From Cohnella rhizosphaerae (GTDB taxonomy: Bacteria > Bacillota > Bacilli > Paenibacillales > Paenibacillaceae): a stretch of 64,000 nt of DNA. The notes beneath the pieces are model-generated. The model made no database searches. It was not told the DNA's origin and worked only from the letters and a program-made list of their open reading frames with translations. Positions 1 through 10,514 of this stretch are shown piece by piece; within the stretch, counting starts at the first letter, position 1, and each line of letters opens with the position of its first letter. Where the stretch lies: assembly GCF_029525575.1 (NCBI RefSeq), contig NZ_JAPDIA010000003.1, positions 1,914,214-1,978,213 of the forward strand, written 5' to 3'. The position numbers were made by a program, and so were the translations under genes.

Positions 1-1
1 G

Positions 2-1712
2 GCGATCTTGCTGCTCGTCGTCCAAGGCAGCGTCATCTATGCGATTTCGGTCGGCGTGCTCCGCAACGAAATGAAAAGCGGCGCCGAACAAACGATCGAA
101 CAGACAAGCTTAAACATTAATTCCTACTTCGAAGAGATCAAGACGATTATTCAATTGACCGCAAACAACCGTACGTTGATCGACGCCGTCGAAAACTACG
201 ACTCGAGTTACGTGGATCAGCTGACCTACAACGAAAACCTCCAAAATATTTTAAGCCAATATACGTACATGATTCCTTACGTGGATAACATTCTCGTCGT
301 CAAGAACGGGCGGGCCATCTACGATAAGAACAGCTCGTCGCGGGACGATTACGACTTCAATGCGCAACCTTGGTTTGCAAGCAGCCTGGGTCCCGTCGTT
401 CGCGCTGCATTCACAGGTCCGCATCCGAACGATTATTATTACGACGGCGACACGAACGAAGTGATCTCCGTCATTATTCCCGTGCGCGACCCGCTCAAGA
501 TGAAGGCAAACGCGGGGGCAATCGTCATCGATATCGATATCCGGAAGATTACGAGTCTGTTCGGCCAAATCGGGCTGCGAAACTCGCAGCGGATAGCCAT
601 CGTGGACGCGGCAGGGAAGATCGTCGCCGACCGCGAGGAGAGCGAAAGCGGGGGCGCTTACGACGCAGGTTTATGGAAGCGAATGAAGAGCAGCGACAAC
701 GGAACGTTCACCTATAAGGAGGGCAATTCGATGACACTGGTCGTTTTTTCGACTTCCCCGATTACGGGATGGAAGACGGTCATCGAGACGAAGATGACGA
801 AGATCAGTCAAGTCGCAGGCGATGTGCGTTTTACTGCACTGTTGACCATCCTCTTCGCCATATTGCTCGCAATGGGAACGTCTTTGTTTCTCTCTTCCAA
901 AATGTCGGAAGGCATCATTAAACTAAAGAATCGAATGGACCAGCTAAGCCGCGGGAATGAACTGACTCCCGTAGAAGTGACGTTAAACGACGAGATCGGC
1001 ATGCTCAGGACACCATTACAACCGAATGGTTGCTCGATTAAACCAAGCGATCAACGACAACTACATCGTTAAAATCAAGCAGAAAGAAGCCGAACTCAGC
1101 GCGCTTCAATCCAAGATAAACCCGCACTTCCTCAATAATACGCTGCAATCGCTGCACGCGATGGCTGTGCTGGACAAAACCCGCGAGATTGAAACGACGA
1201 TCGAAAGCTTGGGCAGCTTGTTCGATTACGTGCTGTACGAGACCGGCGATATCGTGAAGGCGCAGGAAGAGATGAACTATCTCGAATCCTATTTGCAAAT
1301 CCAGCAGAGCCGCAACAGCAAAAGATTCGAATACGCCATCGAAGCGGACGCGGAAGCGGCGAACTGCCGGATGCCGAAGCTGTTGATCCAACCGATTGTG
1401 GAGAACGCGATTCTGCACGGACTGGGCGATAGCTGGTCTGGCGGCCTTATTGAAGTACGACTGCATTATTCGGCAGGGCGGCTCGAGATCCGGGTTACCG
1501 ATAATGGCAAAGGGATGACCGCGGAGCAACGTGAACACATCGACCGCCTGCTGAGAGACGAAGATACCGGCTCGAGGAGCATCGGGTTGAAAAATGTCTA
1601 TGACCGACTTAGATTGATTCACGGTTCGGAAGGCTTTACCTTCGGAATCGAATCCTCGCCGGGAGAAGGAACGACGATCTTGGTCGGTTTTCCGGCAAGT
1701 ACTGAATATTAG
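2..1712 (+). CDS. YesM-type sensor histidine kinase (5' partial, frameshifted)
   Basis: Membrane sensor kinase that would phosphorylate an AraC-type response regulator, not in this window, to control the sugar-uptake genes that follow. The frame is open to the window edge, so the first part of the N-terminal membrane helix is missing. Visible in order: end of the first membrane segment, an extracytoplasmic Cache-like sensor of about 250 residues, a second membrane helix near base 830, a HAMP-like linker, the His_kinase motif INPHFLNNTLQ near base 1117 carrying the phospho-acceptor His, an N-box (PIVENAILHG) and a G-box (DNGKGM). The frame breaks at about 1007-1010: removing one base joins DEIGML to HYNRMVARLN, which restores the HAMP-to-kinase linker. 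Family assignment is firm; the sensed sugar is unknown. Confidence 0.88.
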
Positions 1713-1836
1713 AACATGAATCTAAACAGAACGAGATTTAACGAACCGCCGCCCGGGTTTAAGATTAACTTCAAGAGAAGGCGAACAAGAAGAGCTCCTT
1801 GAGCGTCGCTCATCACATTCACTGGGGGTATTAGAA

Positions 1837-3147
1837 GTGAAAAACAGAAAAATCGCGCTCGCATCCGGTATCGTCGCCATGTCGCTCGCGTTGGCGGCAT
1901 GTGGCAGCAACGCAAGCAACAATACAAGCAATGGCCATCAGTCGTCCTCGACCGATTCTTCGACGAATGCTTCTGAAAGCGCTAGCAATACGCCGAAAGA
2001 AAAAGTGCCGGTCACGATGGTCGTCCAATATAATCCGAATTTGTTCTCGGATCTCGAAACTTCCTTCGAGAAGGCGAATCCCGATATCGACCTGCAGCTC
2101 GTATTCATGGACAACGCGCAAGCGAACAAAGTGCTGAATGCGCAATTCGCGGCCGGCGAAGGTCCGGACATCGCGCCGATGAACCTTGACTTCTTCAAGC
2201 TTGGTTACGCGCTTGAGCTGAACGATCAGCCGTTCATCGATCGCCTCAGCGATGGCGCGAAGCTCGCAACGACGCAAGCGGACGGCTCGATCTTCTCCGT
2301 TCCGTTCGAGACATGGTTCCAAGGCATCATGTACAACAAGAAGATATTCGCGGACAACGGCATTGAGATTCCGAAAACATGGGACCAATTCATTGCGATT
2401 AGCGAGAAGTTGAAGGCGGCAGGAATTAAGCCTCTGGGCGTAGGCGACAAAGACGGCGACGTCATTGGCAAGATGGCGCTTGGCGTCGTGCTCTCTACCG
2501 GCGCGATCATCGAGCCGGACATCGAATCGGCGAAGACGACGTACTCGGCGAGCTGGAAGACCGGCTTAGACAAGTTCTACGAAGTCGTGAGCAAAGGAAT
2601 CATCGGCACGGACGCGTTCGGCATGTCGGTGGACGACATGGTTAATGAGTTCTTGACGGGCAAGAGCGCGATGATCAGCATGGGCAGCTGGCAAGTGGCC
2701 GACATGCATAAGAAAGCGCCTGACCTCGATTTCGATATCTTCCCTTATCCTTCCGTAGCGGAAGGACAAGACAACTGGGCAGTTGGCGGCGTTGCAGGCG
2801 GCGGAGGCGTCAATGCTCACTCCAAGCATATCGACGAAGCGCTTCGCGTATTGGATTACATTGCGAGTCCCGAAGGCGATGCGCAATGGATCGCGGTCAC
2901 GCACGGCGGACCGGTTATCAAAGGCACGCAAGGCGGCTTGGATCCGTCGTTGTCCGGCTTGCAAGACACGCTTGGAGCCGGCAGAACGTACGCACCGTGG
3001 GAGGGCTTCAAGAAAATCAACGGCGAGAATTTCGTTCGCACGTGGTTTAAGACGAGCCAAGAGATCGTGTCCGGCAAGAAAACGGTCGACGAAGGACTTC
3101 AAGCAGTCGATGACTACGTCTCGAAACAACTGGCAGCGCTGAAGTAA
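1837..3147 (+). CDS. Sugar ABC transporter substrate-binding lipoprotein (MalE-like, family 1)
   Basis: 436-residue extracellular solute-binding protein of the sugar family 1 type. It captures a saccharide outside the membrane and delivers it to the permeases encoded just downstream. The N-terminus is a lipoprotein signal (MKNRKIA then a hydrophobic stretch) with lipobox LALAAC, followed by a Ser/Asn/Thr-rich tether. The start is GTG at 1837, preceded by GGGGG at 1824-1828. It follows the sensor kinase by 124 bases. A strong hairpin terminator lies between this gene and the permeases, the usual arrangement for making more binding protein than permease. The GH99-like and GH38 genes downstream suggest a manno-oligosaccharide ligand, which is inference. 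Confidence 0.93.
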   Translation: MKNRKIALASGIVAMSLALAACGSNASNNTSNGHQSSSTDSSTNASESASNTPKEKVPVTMVVQYNPNLFSDLETSFEKANPDIDLQLVFMDNAQANKVLNAQFAAGEGPDIAPMNLDFFKLGYALELNDQPFIDRLSDGAKLATTQADGSIFSVPFETWFQGIMYNKKIFADNGIEIPKTWDQFIAISEKLKAAGIKPLGVGDKDGDVIGKMALGVVLSTGAIIEPDIESAKTTYSASWKTGLDKFYEVVSKGIIGTDAFGMSVDDMVNEFLTGKSAMISMGSWQVADMHKKAPDLDFDIFPYPSVAEGQDNWAVGGVAGGGGVNAHSKHIDEALRVLDYIASPEGDAQWIAVTHGGPVIKGTQGGLDPSLSGLQDTLGAGRTYAPWEGFKKINGENFVRTWFKTSQEIVSGKKTVDEGLQAVDDYVSKQLAALK

Positions 3148-3181
3148 CGTTTGCTAATCATAGCGAAACGAAGGGCAAAAG

Positions 3182-3204
3182 GCGGTATGCGAATACCGCT
3201 TTTT
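3182..3204 (+). terminator. Intra-operon attenuating terminator
   Basis: Perfect 7-bp stem GCGGTAT/ATACCGC with loop GCGA, followed by a T-run (TTTTTC). It sits 35 bases after the binding-protein stop and 59 bases before the first permease start, so it would attenuate permease transcription relative to the binding protein. Confidence 0.85.
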
Positions 3205-3262
3205 CTTTATCTCATCGCTATGCTACACATGAACAGCGAGGGCAAGGAAGGAGCGTCACGGC

Positions 3263-4159
3263 GTGATCAATAAACAAAAGCTGAAGGAGACGTTGCAATA
3301 CGAAATGTTATTGCTTCCCGCGCTGGCCGGGTTCGTCATCTTTTTCCTGTATCCTTCGCTTCAATCGATCTACTATAGCCTCACCAATTACAGCGTCAAC
3401 AAGCTCACTTATTCCTTCATCGGGTTCACCAATTACGTCGAAGTATTCAAGGACGAGCGGATACTCGCTTCGATCCGCAATACGGTGTATTTCGCCGTAT
3501 TCTCGACGTTGCTCCAGAATGCGCTTGCCATTCCGCTCGCGATCGCGCTTAACGCGAAATTGAAATCCAAATTTTTGCTGCGAATGGTATTCTTCATGCC
3601 TTGGTGCTTCAGCGGACTCATCATCGGCTTTTTGTGGTCGTTCATTCTATCTTCCAGCGACGACGGTTTGTTAAACCATGTTTTGCATCAACTCGGCATT
3701 CATTTTCTTCCGCACAACTGGCTCGGCGATCCCGGGCTGGCGATGAAATCCGTTATTTTCGTCGCGGTATGGCAGACGACGGGGTGGGCAATGATTATTT
3801 ACTTGGCGAACTTGCAGAGCATTCCGGCCGAATTGTACGAGTCGGTAAAAATCGACGGCGCAGGCAAACTCCAAGCATTCTGGCATATTACGTTCAAGTT
3901 TCTCGCGCCGGCGATGACCATCAACGTGCTTCTCTCGACGATCGGCGGCTTCAAGGTATACGATCAAATATTGGCCCTCACGAACGGCGGGCCGGGGTAC
4001 GCGACCGAATCGATCACATTCTCGATTATGAACTACGGATTCTCGGAGAATCGATACGCTTACGCTTCCGCGTTGTCCGTCGTCATGCTCGTCATCATTC
4101 TACTGATCTCCCTGGTTCAGCTTCGTTTCTTCTCGAAGAGGGAGGATAATATCGCATGA
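3263..4159 (+). CDS. Sugar ABC transporter permease (MalF/UgpA-like)
   Basis: 298-residue integral membrane permease with about six hydrophobic segments. It forms half of the transmembrane channel that imports the ligand of the upstream binding protein. The EAA-type cytoplasmic loop that contacts the ATPase is seen as ELYESVKIDGAGKLQAFWHI. The start is GTG at 3263 with AAGGAAGGAG ten bases upstream. It overlaps the next permease by ATGA, indicating translational coupling. No ATP-binding subunit is encoded nearby, which is normal for importers of this family that share an MsmK-type ATPase. Confidence 0.93.
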   Translation: MINKQKLKETLQYEMLLLPALAGFVIFFLYPSLQSIYYSLTNYSVNKLTYSFIGFTNYVEVFKDERILASIRNTVYFAVFSTLLQNALAIPLAIALNAKLKSKFLLRMVFFMPWCFSGLIIGFLWSFILSSSDDGLLNHVLHQLGIHFLPHNWLGDPGLAMKSVIFVAVWQTTGWAMIIYLANLQSIPAELYESVKIDGAGKLQAFWHITFKFLAPAMTINVLLSTIGGFKVYDQILALTNGGPGYATESITFSIMNYGFSENRYAYASALSVVMLVIILLISLVQLRFFSKREDNIA

Positions 4160-5016
4160 AGAGCATTACCGTCTCTACCGGCGCTTCGCGCAAAGGCATA
4201 GTTGGCAATGTCGTGTTGGAAGTCTCGTTATGGATTTTAGCATTGGTTATCCTGATCCCGTTCTACTATTTGGTCGTCAATACGCTGAAGCCTGCCAAGG
4301 ACGTCGTCGCAAGGCCGATGAGCTTCGATTGGTCGACGTTGTCGATCGATTCGTATATTAAAGCGTTCCAGGACATGCATTACGGCCACGTATTCCTGAA
4401 TAATCTGATCACGACAGGCGGAGCGGTCATTCTCATCGTGCTGATCGGTTCATCGGCCGCCTATACGCTCGTGCGCAGAAACACGAAGCTCCACAAGTTC
4501 GTCTACTACTTATTCATTTCGTCGATCATCGTTCCGTTCCAGATGGCAATCGTTCCGTTGTTCAAAATCTTCGTAAAGATGAATCTGATGAACACGCTGC
4601 TTGGCGTTATTCTGGTGTTCGTGTTCACGAATATCGCGTTCGTTGTGTTCTTGTATTATAGCTTCATCCGCACGATTCCGTATGCATTGGAAGAAGCCGC
4701 TAAGATGGACGGCGCCTCCGTGTTGCGTACGTTCGTCAGCATCTGCTTTCCTTTGCTCTGGCCGGTAACCGGAACCGTCATCATCATCCAGTCGGTTGCG
4801 TTCTGGAACGACTTTTTCGTGCAAATCTTGTTTATCGTGTCGCCCAAGTACTTTACGATTACGCGCATGATTTACGCGAACGTCGGTATCTTCTCTACGG
4901 ATTGGAGCGCTTTGCTGCCGATGTTCGTACTTGGCATGCTTCCGATCCTGATCTTCTACGTGTTTATGCAGAAGAGCATTATCGGCGGAATAACCGCAGG
5001 CTCGGTCAAAGGTTGA
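4156..5016 (+). CDS. Sugar ABC transporter permease (MalG/UgpE-like)
   Basis: 286-residue second permease subunit, with about six membrane segments and the conserved cytoplasmic loop ALEEAAKMDGASVLRTF. It should heterodimerise with the upstream permease in the cytoplasmic membrane. The ATG start overlaps the preceding stop (ATGA), so the two are translated as a pair. The secreted GH99-like protein begins 34 bases later with a good GAGGAGG site, so the transporter and the enzymes probably share one transcript. Confidence 0.93.
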   Translation: MKSITVSTGASRKGIVGNVVLEVSLWILALVILIPFYYLVVNTLKPAKDVVARPMSFDWSTLSIDSYIKAFQDMHYGHVFLNNLITTGGAVILIVLIGSSAAYTLVRRNTKLHKFVYYLFISSIIVPFQMAIVPLFKIFVKMNLMNTLLGVILVFVFTNIAFVVFLYYSFIRTIPYALEEAAKMDGASVLRTFVSICFPLLWPVTGTVIIIQSVAFWNDFFVQILFIVSPKYFTITRMIYANVGIFSTDWSALLPMFVLGMLPILIFYVFMQKSIIGGITAGSVKG

Positions 5017-5050
5017 CGGTATTCGATTTCTCATTCGAGGAGGAACATCC

Positions 5051-7438
5051 ATGTCCATGAAAAAAATTCCGATCGCCGCCTTCATCGCGGTGTTCGCGTT
5101 CGTCGGCACGATTCCCGCCACAGTATCGGCGGATTCAGCAAAACCTACGGTCGGCATGTGGTACAGCACCTGGTATGCCAAGAAACCGGCCGTCAACGGC
5201 ACCTGGATCACGAATTTCGGCGTTGGCAGTTCCAATCAGCTGCTCGGGGACGTGAACGGCGACGGCAAGGACGACGCCGTCGCATTCGCATCTTCCAATG
5301 GCGCATGGAGCGTCGCGCTCTCGAATGGGAATGGATTTAACGCCCCGACGTCATGGGCAACCGGCCACGGCACAGGCTCCGCGAATCAGTTTCTGGCGGA
5401 CACGAACAACGATGGCAAGCTGGATGCCGTCGTTTTCGACGGCTCGACGGGCGCTTGGAAAGTCGCGCTGTCGAACGGCAACGGATTCGGCGTACCGTCG
5501 GTCTGGATCACAGGCCATGGCGTCGGTTCGGACAAGCAATTCATGGGGGACGTGAACGGCGACGGCAAGAGCGATTCCATCGTCTATTTCGGCAGCAACG
5601 GCACGTGGTACGCGGCGCTCTCTACGGGCAGCGGGTTCTCCGGATATACGCAATGGATCGCAGGCCATGGCATTGGTTCCTCGAATCAATTTCTTGGCGA
5701 CGCGAACGGAGACGGCAAGCTGGACGCGATCGTCTACATCGCGAATTCAGGCAGCTGGTTCGCGGCGCCATCGACGGGTTCCGGATTTTCACCGTACTAT
5801 CAATGGGCGGCGGGTCATGGCTACGGTTCCGTGAAGCAGCTCGTGTCGGATGCCAACGGCGACGGGTATGCCGATGCATTCGTCTATTTTGACTTTGACC
5901 AGAACGGCGATGGCCTAAGTGGCGATTTGTACGGTATGACCTACATGAAACGCGGCCTTAGCACGGTTCTATCTTCGGGTAACGTTGTTATGAACTCCGG
6001 GTTCGGCCTTCATTCGGACAAGCTGCTTCAAGGTAACGTGACGGGCGACGCTTATGGCTGGAAAGCGACTGTGGCCTATAGTGCGGCGACCGGTTCGTGG
6101 ACGGTGCAGCCTTATCGCTACTTCAAGAAAAACCTGCACGACACATGGTCGGCTTGGAATTTGAAATACGTCCCGCTTACGCTCGGAACCTACCGGCAAT
6201 ACGATAGCGACGAAGTGCCTGTCGTCGACGAACATCTGGCGACAATGTCCGGCGCCGGCGTCGATTTCCTGCTTCTGGACGAGACGAATGGTTTGTACGT
6301 CGACGACGGATATATCTTCGACCGGGCAGTAACGCTTTCCAAGCGCGTGAATAACTGGAACAGCACAACGGGCAACCGCAGTCTGAAATACGCGCTTGCG
6401 ATCGGCGACTTGCAATACACGCACGATCCGAGGTCGGTGGAGTATGAGGCGGGAGAAGTATGGAACCAATTCGTGAACGCGACGAACGGCGGCACGAAAA
6501 ACTATTACTACTTGAACGGCAAGCCCTTGCTCGTCTTGCATGCCGGCGAGGCGGACCGCAATGCATGGCTGAACTGGAATGGAGACAAGACCAATTCGAG
6601 CAAGTTCACCATACGTTATTCCGAAGGCGGCACCCCTTCGGGGTATTACGGATGGTATACGCCCGCATCGGGCACGATCGCGAACGACGAAGTCATGGTC
6701 GTGATGCCCGGGCACAATCCGAACCAAGCGACGTATACCCCGATATCGCGGGCGAACGGGGATTACTACGCGACCAAAGCATGGGATCGCGTCATGAACA
6801 AAAGCCCGAAACCGCAAATCGTAATGGTTAATTCCTACAATGAATACGCCGAAGAAACAGCTGTCGCGGTGACGGATACGTCCCAAGCGACCGGTCTGAC
6901 CGAGAAATGGTTGAATAGCAGCGGCGTGATGGATAACGCGATGTATTGGAATATGACCAAGGAATATATCAGAAGGCTCGGCAATCTCGCGTTCGGCGCG
7001 ACGGTTACCGCTTCGAGTTCCGGAGAGAGCGGCGATTGGGGCAAAAGTCGGATCAACGATGGCTTGCTGAATACGATAGGCGGATCGGCGGGGTGGACCA
7101 GCAGCGCTTCGCTCACGTCCAACCATACCGAGTACGTGCAACTGGATTTAGGCACCACAAAATCGACATCCCGCATCGATCTGTATCCGCGCAACGATAG
7201 CGGCAATGTCGGTCAAGGATTCCCGGTCGACTTCTCCATACAAGTATCGACGAACGGTTCGAATTGGACGACCGTCGCTTCGCGAACGAACTTTACGTTG
7301 CCGGGCAATGCCGTTCAAGCCTTCACGTTCGCGGCGACGAACGCCCGTTACGTGAAGGTGACGGGAACGAGCCTGAGACCGAATCCGAACGACGCCAACA
7401 ATTACCGGATGCAATTATCGGAAATCGAGGTTTATTAA
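5051..7438 (+). CDS. Secreted GH99-like protein with inserted FG-GAP propeller and C-terminal F5/8C domain
   Basis: 795-residue exported protein. Residues 1-27 are a signal peptide ending VSA. Residues 33-45 (VGMWYSTWYA) look like the first strand of a GH99/WbsX-like barrel. Residues about 55-356 hold six repeats of about 50 residues, each with a DxNxDGxxD calcium loop (DVNGDGKDD, DTNNDGKLD and so on), an FG-GAP/VCBS-type beta-propeller. The barrel then resumes at about 358-640, with VDEHLATMSGAGVDFLLLDE and VNSYNEYAEE, resembling the NEWxE motif of GH99-like enzymes. Residues 642-795 are an F5/8 type C (CBM32-like) carbohydrate-binding domain. The location between a sugar importer and an alpha-mannosidase fits an endo-acting mannan hydrolase. 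The GH99-like call is by motif only; the propeller and F5/8C calls are firm. Confidence 0.75.
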   Translation: MSMKKIPIAAFIAVFAFVGTIPATVSADSAKPTVGMWYSTWYAKKPAVNGTWITNFGVGSSNQLLGDVNGDGKDDAVAFASSNGAWSVALSNGNGFNAPTSWATGHGTGSANQFLADTNNDGKLDAVVFDGSTGAWKVALSNGNGFGVPSVWITGHGVGSDKQFMGDVNGDGKSDSIVYFGSNGTWYAALSTGSGFSGYTQWIAGHGIGSSNQFLGDANGDGKLDAIVYIANSGSWFAAPSTGSGFSPYYQWAAGHGYGSVKQLVSDANGDGYADAFVYFDFDQNGDGLSGDLYGMTYMKRGLSTVLSSGNVVMNSGFGLHSDKLLQGNVTGDAYGWKATVAYSAATGSWTVQPYRYFKKNLHDTWSAWNLKYVPLTLGTYRQYDSDEVPVVDEHLATMSGAGVDFLLLDETNGLYVDDGYIFDRAVTLSKRVNNWNSTTGNRSLKYALAIGDLQYTHDPRSVEYEAGEVWNQFVNATNGGTKNYYYLNGKPLLVLHAGEADRNAWLNWNGDKTNSSKFTIRYSEGGTPSGYYGWYTPASGTIANDEVMVVMPGHNPNQATYTPISRANGDYYATKAWDRVMNKSPKPQIVMVNSYNEYAEETAVAVTDTSQATGLTEKWLNSSGVMDNAMYWNMTKEYIRRLGNLAFGATVTASSSGESGDWGKSRINDGLLNTIGGSAGWTSSASLTSNHTEYVQLDLGTTKSTSRIDLYPRNDSGNVGQGFPVDFSIQVSTNGSNWTTVASRTNFTLPGNAVQAFTFAATNARYVKVTGTSLRPNPNDANNYRMQLSEIEVY

Positions 7439-7466
7439 TCGAATGGGAAGGCAGGCGGAATGACCG

Positions 7467-10164
7467 ATGACGAGACGCAAAGTATATATCACGCCTACGA
7501 CCCATTGGGATCGTGAATGGGTGATGACGAAAGGGCAGTTCCAGGTCCGGTGGGTGAACCTCGTGGACCGATTGCTGGATATTCTGGACGAACATCCGGA
7601 CTACCGGTTTCTGTTGGATGGGCAAACGGTCGTGCTCGAAGACTATTTGGCTATCCGGCCTGAGAGAAGAGACAAGCTGTCGGCACTGATGGAGCAAGAC
7701 CGTCTCGTCGCGGGACCTTGGTATGTACTGGGCGATCAGTTTTTGGCGAACGGCGAATCGATGATTCGGAATTTGACGGTCGGCATGGAGCAAACCCGCC
7801 GAATGCGCGGTCGTCCCATGGAAGTCGGTTACGTGCCGGATTCATTCGGCAGCATTGCCAGTTTGCCGCTCATTCTGAACGGATTCGGCATTCGTTACGC
7901 GACATTCGGTCGCGGGCGTCCGCAGTGGGACGGGGACTTTAAGAATTACGAGTTTCGCTGGCAAGGCCCGGCGGGTTCCAACGTCGTTGCGGCCAACCAC
8001 GGCTACAGTCATGGCATCTTCCTCAGCTACCCGGACATCTGGACGAACATCGAGAGCGAGTCTTCGCTTCGTCCCGACCCTGCGGCCGTTATGGCCGTGT
8101 TCCTGGAGGAGGCGGCGAAGCAAGAGGAGAAGGCGGCATCGTCCGTCCTGCATTTCTCCGTCGGCATCGATCATATGGAGGCGCGGAAGTCCTTGCCCGG
8201 CATCGTGACATACATGAATGAGCATCAAGACCGTTACGAGTTGGTGTACGGGACGCCGGAGGATTATCTAAAGGCGGTAGAAGACGAAGTTCCATCGCTC
8301 GTAGCCTACAGTGGGGAGATGAGAGGCTCCGAAGAGCTGCCCATGGATCTGGTCGGCACGCTGTCCTCTTACATGCGGTTAAAGCAGCATAACGACCGTT
8401 GCGAGCGAATGTTGCAGAGGGAGCTCGAGCCGCTGTGGACGATTGCCTCGATGACCGGAGCGGCAGCTTATCCCAAAGGGCAGCTCGATTATCTATGGAA
8501 GCTGCTGCTTGCGAACCACCCTCACGACTCCATCTGCGGCTGCAGCCTCGACCAAGTGCACAAGGACATGATGAACCGCTACGAAGAAATCGAGGGAACC
8601 GGCGACTATCTGATCAAAGACGGACTGCAAGCGCTGACTGCGGTGATCGATACTTCAGCAGGTGAGCCGGGCTCGGCTGCGCTCATTGTCGTGAATCCGA
8701 TGGGTTCTACATCTCCGTCGCCGGTTAAGGGCCTCGTCAGGGTGCCATTTCGTTTCAAGCACGATGCATACGAAATCGTTGACGACCAAGGGCGTGTCAT
8801 TCCGTCGCGCATTCGGCACGTCACAGATAAGAATAAAGATTTGGAGAGCGTCTATATGACGCCGGAGATGCTATCGAAGGTGAGCTCCAAGACCGCCACG
8901 GCGGAGCATCCTGCGGATCAAACATTCACGGTCTTGGACGTGGATTTCATCGCGAGAGACGTGCAGTCGAGCGGCTATCGGACGTATTGGATTCGTCCGG
9001 TTAACAGGGGCGCAGTTGGATCGCCTACGCTCGTTTCCGCTCGCGAAGACGGCATGGCGAACGAGATGATTGACGTCCGGTTTTTTGGACAACGGCACTT
9101 TCGATCTGACGCATAAGAAGACGGGCAAGACGTATAGCGGGTTGCATGTGTTCGCGGATCGCGAAGAAATCGGCGATTTGTATGATCACCATGAATTCGC
9201 CGTCCCGGACGAACGACGGTCCAGCGGAAGCTCAAAGGGGTGGCAGCTGCACGAGAAGTCGGAAGAGCGCGTCGTATTCAAGCACGAGATCTCATGGTCG
9301 CTGCCGGATAAAGCGGGTGATAAAGTGCGTTCCGTCTACGAGAAGGCCGTGACGATCGTAACCTACGCGACGCTTCACGCAGGTATTGATCGATTGGATC
9401 TTATGACGGAGCTGGACAATGTCTGCGAAGATCATATGCTCAGGGTTGCCTTCGAGACGGGAATCCGAGCGGATGCCGTTCATGCCTATGACCATTTCAA
9501 CGTCGTTTCCCGAGCCGTCGCGAAGACAGGCGCGGAATGGCGGGACAACCCGTTTCAGGAATTCGTAGACGTATCGGACGGAGAGACGGGTTTGTGCCTA
9601 TCGTCCATCGGACTTCCTGCTTACGAAGCGATTCAAGGCGCGAACGGCATCGAATTGCAGCTCACGCTCGTTCGATCCGCGGGGAAAATCGGTCCTGCCG
9701 CTGGGGCGAATTATCCAGCGCCGGGAGGTCAGAGTCCGGGCAGCCATCGTTTCGAATACGCGCTTATTCCGCACGAAGGCGATTGGCTGCAAGGCAATTG
9801 TGCGAGCCGTGCCGCCGATTACCGCAACCGGATGCTGCTCGCGGCGGACTCGCTTCATGGCGGAACGCAGCCCTCATCGTCTGCCGCGATTACATTCGTT
9901 TCCGGAGGCGACGCAGCGACGCCTGTGCTTAGCTGCTTGAAACGGTCGGAAGTCGGGGATGACTGGATCGTCAGGTTATGGAATCCAGGCAAAGGGAGCG
10001 ACATTCGGCTCAATAGCGTATCTTCCGGGGCACGATTCCAAAGAACGAGACTGGACGAAAGCGCGTTTGCCGAGGAGAGTGCCGAGTCGAATATCAATTA
10101 TAGGGTTACCGGCGGCGATCTGTTGACCGTACGCGTCTCCATGAAGGAGCCTCCCCGTGGTTGA
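7467..10164 (+). CDS. Alpha-mannosidase, glycoside hydrolase family 38 (frameshifted)
   Basis: About 898 residues after repair. Cytoplasmic exo-alpha-mannosidase (no signal peptide) that would trim imported manno-oligosaccharides. The GH38 signature is clear: TTHWDREW with metal ligands His13 and Asp15, and PDSFG with the likely nucleophile Asp125. The middle helical domain contains NHPHDSICGCSLDQVH, also typical of the family, and the C-terminal beta domains follow. The frame breaks in a T6 run at 9081-9086; with five T the reading continues RFLDNGTFDLTHK, as expected for GH38. It begins 28 bases after the GH99-like gene and is the last gene of the locus. Confidence 0.92.
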
Positions 10165-10188
10165 ATCGCCGTTAGCGCTCGACCGGCG

Positions 10189-10396
10189 TTAAGCTTGTTC
10201 GACTTCCTTGATTAACCCGTTTGCATCGATTTCATCAGGGTAGATCCTCGTATAGTCTAAAAAAGGCGTTCGCCAGTGAGCCGTATAAAAGCATTTCGCG
10301 CGGTTTGTCATAGTGTTTAACCACATATTGAACTTGTCCGTTCCCGATATAAGAAGGCAATGTTTCATCGGCAGCCTGGTTTTTGCTGGCTTGCCA
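10189..10396 (-). pseudogene. Possible remnant of an unrecognised coding sequence
   Basis: On the minus strand two abutting open stretches in different frames read like real protein. The first runs from about 10396 to 10270 and includes YIGNGQVQYVVKHYDKPRE. The second ends at 10189 and includes HWRTPFLDYTRIYPDEIDA. One indel near 10270-10311 would join them. Alternatively the second could be a 40-residue gene of its own starting at ATG 10311. No start or ribosome site is seen for the upstream piece. I do not recognise the family. This is all that the 350-base gap between the mannosidase and the dus gene holds, apart from the promoter. Confidence 0.3.
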
Positions 10397-10415
10397 TGAT
10401 TATATCATCAATCTG

Positions 10416-10442
10416 TTGTATACCCGTCTTCCGGTTTATAAT
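10416..10442 (+). promoter_or_regulatory. Putative sigma-A promoter of the dus gene
   Basis: A perfect -10 box TATAAT at 10437-10442 lies 73 bases before the dus start. A -35-like TTGTAT at 10416 has a spacer of 15, shorter than ideal, so only the -10 element is convincing. Confidence 0.4.
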
Positions 10443-10514
10443 GTTTAAGGAGCCGAGGCATCGGCTGCGAGACGATTTCGACAGCGTCCTGATAACCATA
10501 GAGAGGTTTTCGAT

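Noticed and set aside
9075..9090. Programmed ribosomal frameshifting in the GH38 gene and others
   Set aside because: Breaks occur in runs of all four bases, without slippery heptamers or downstream structures, and in unrelated genes; a uniform one-base excess fits sequencing error better.
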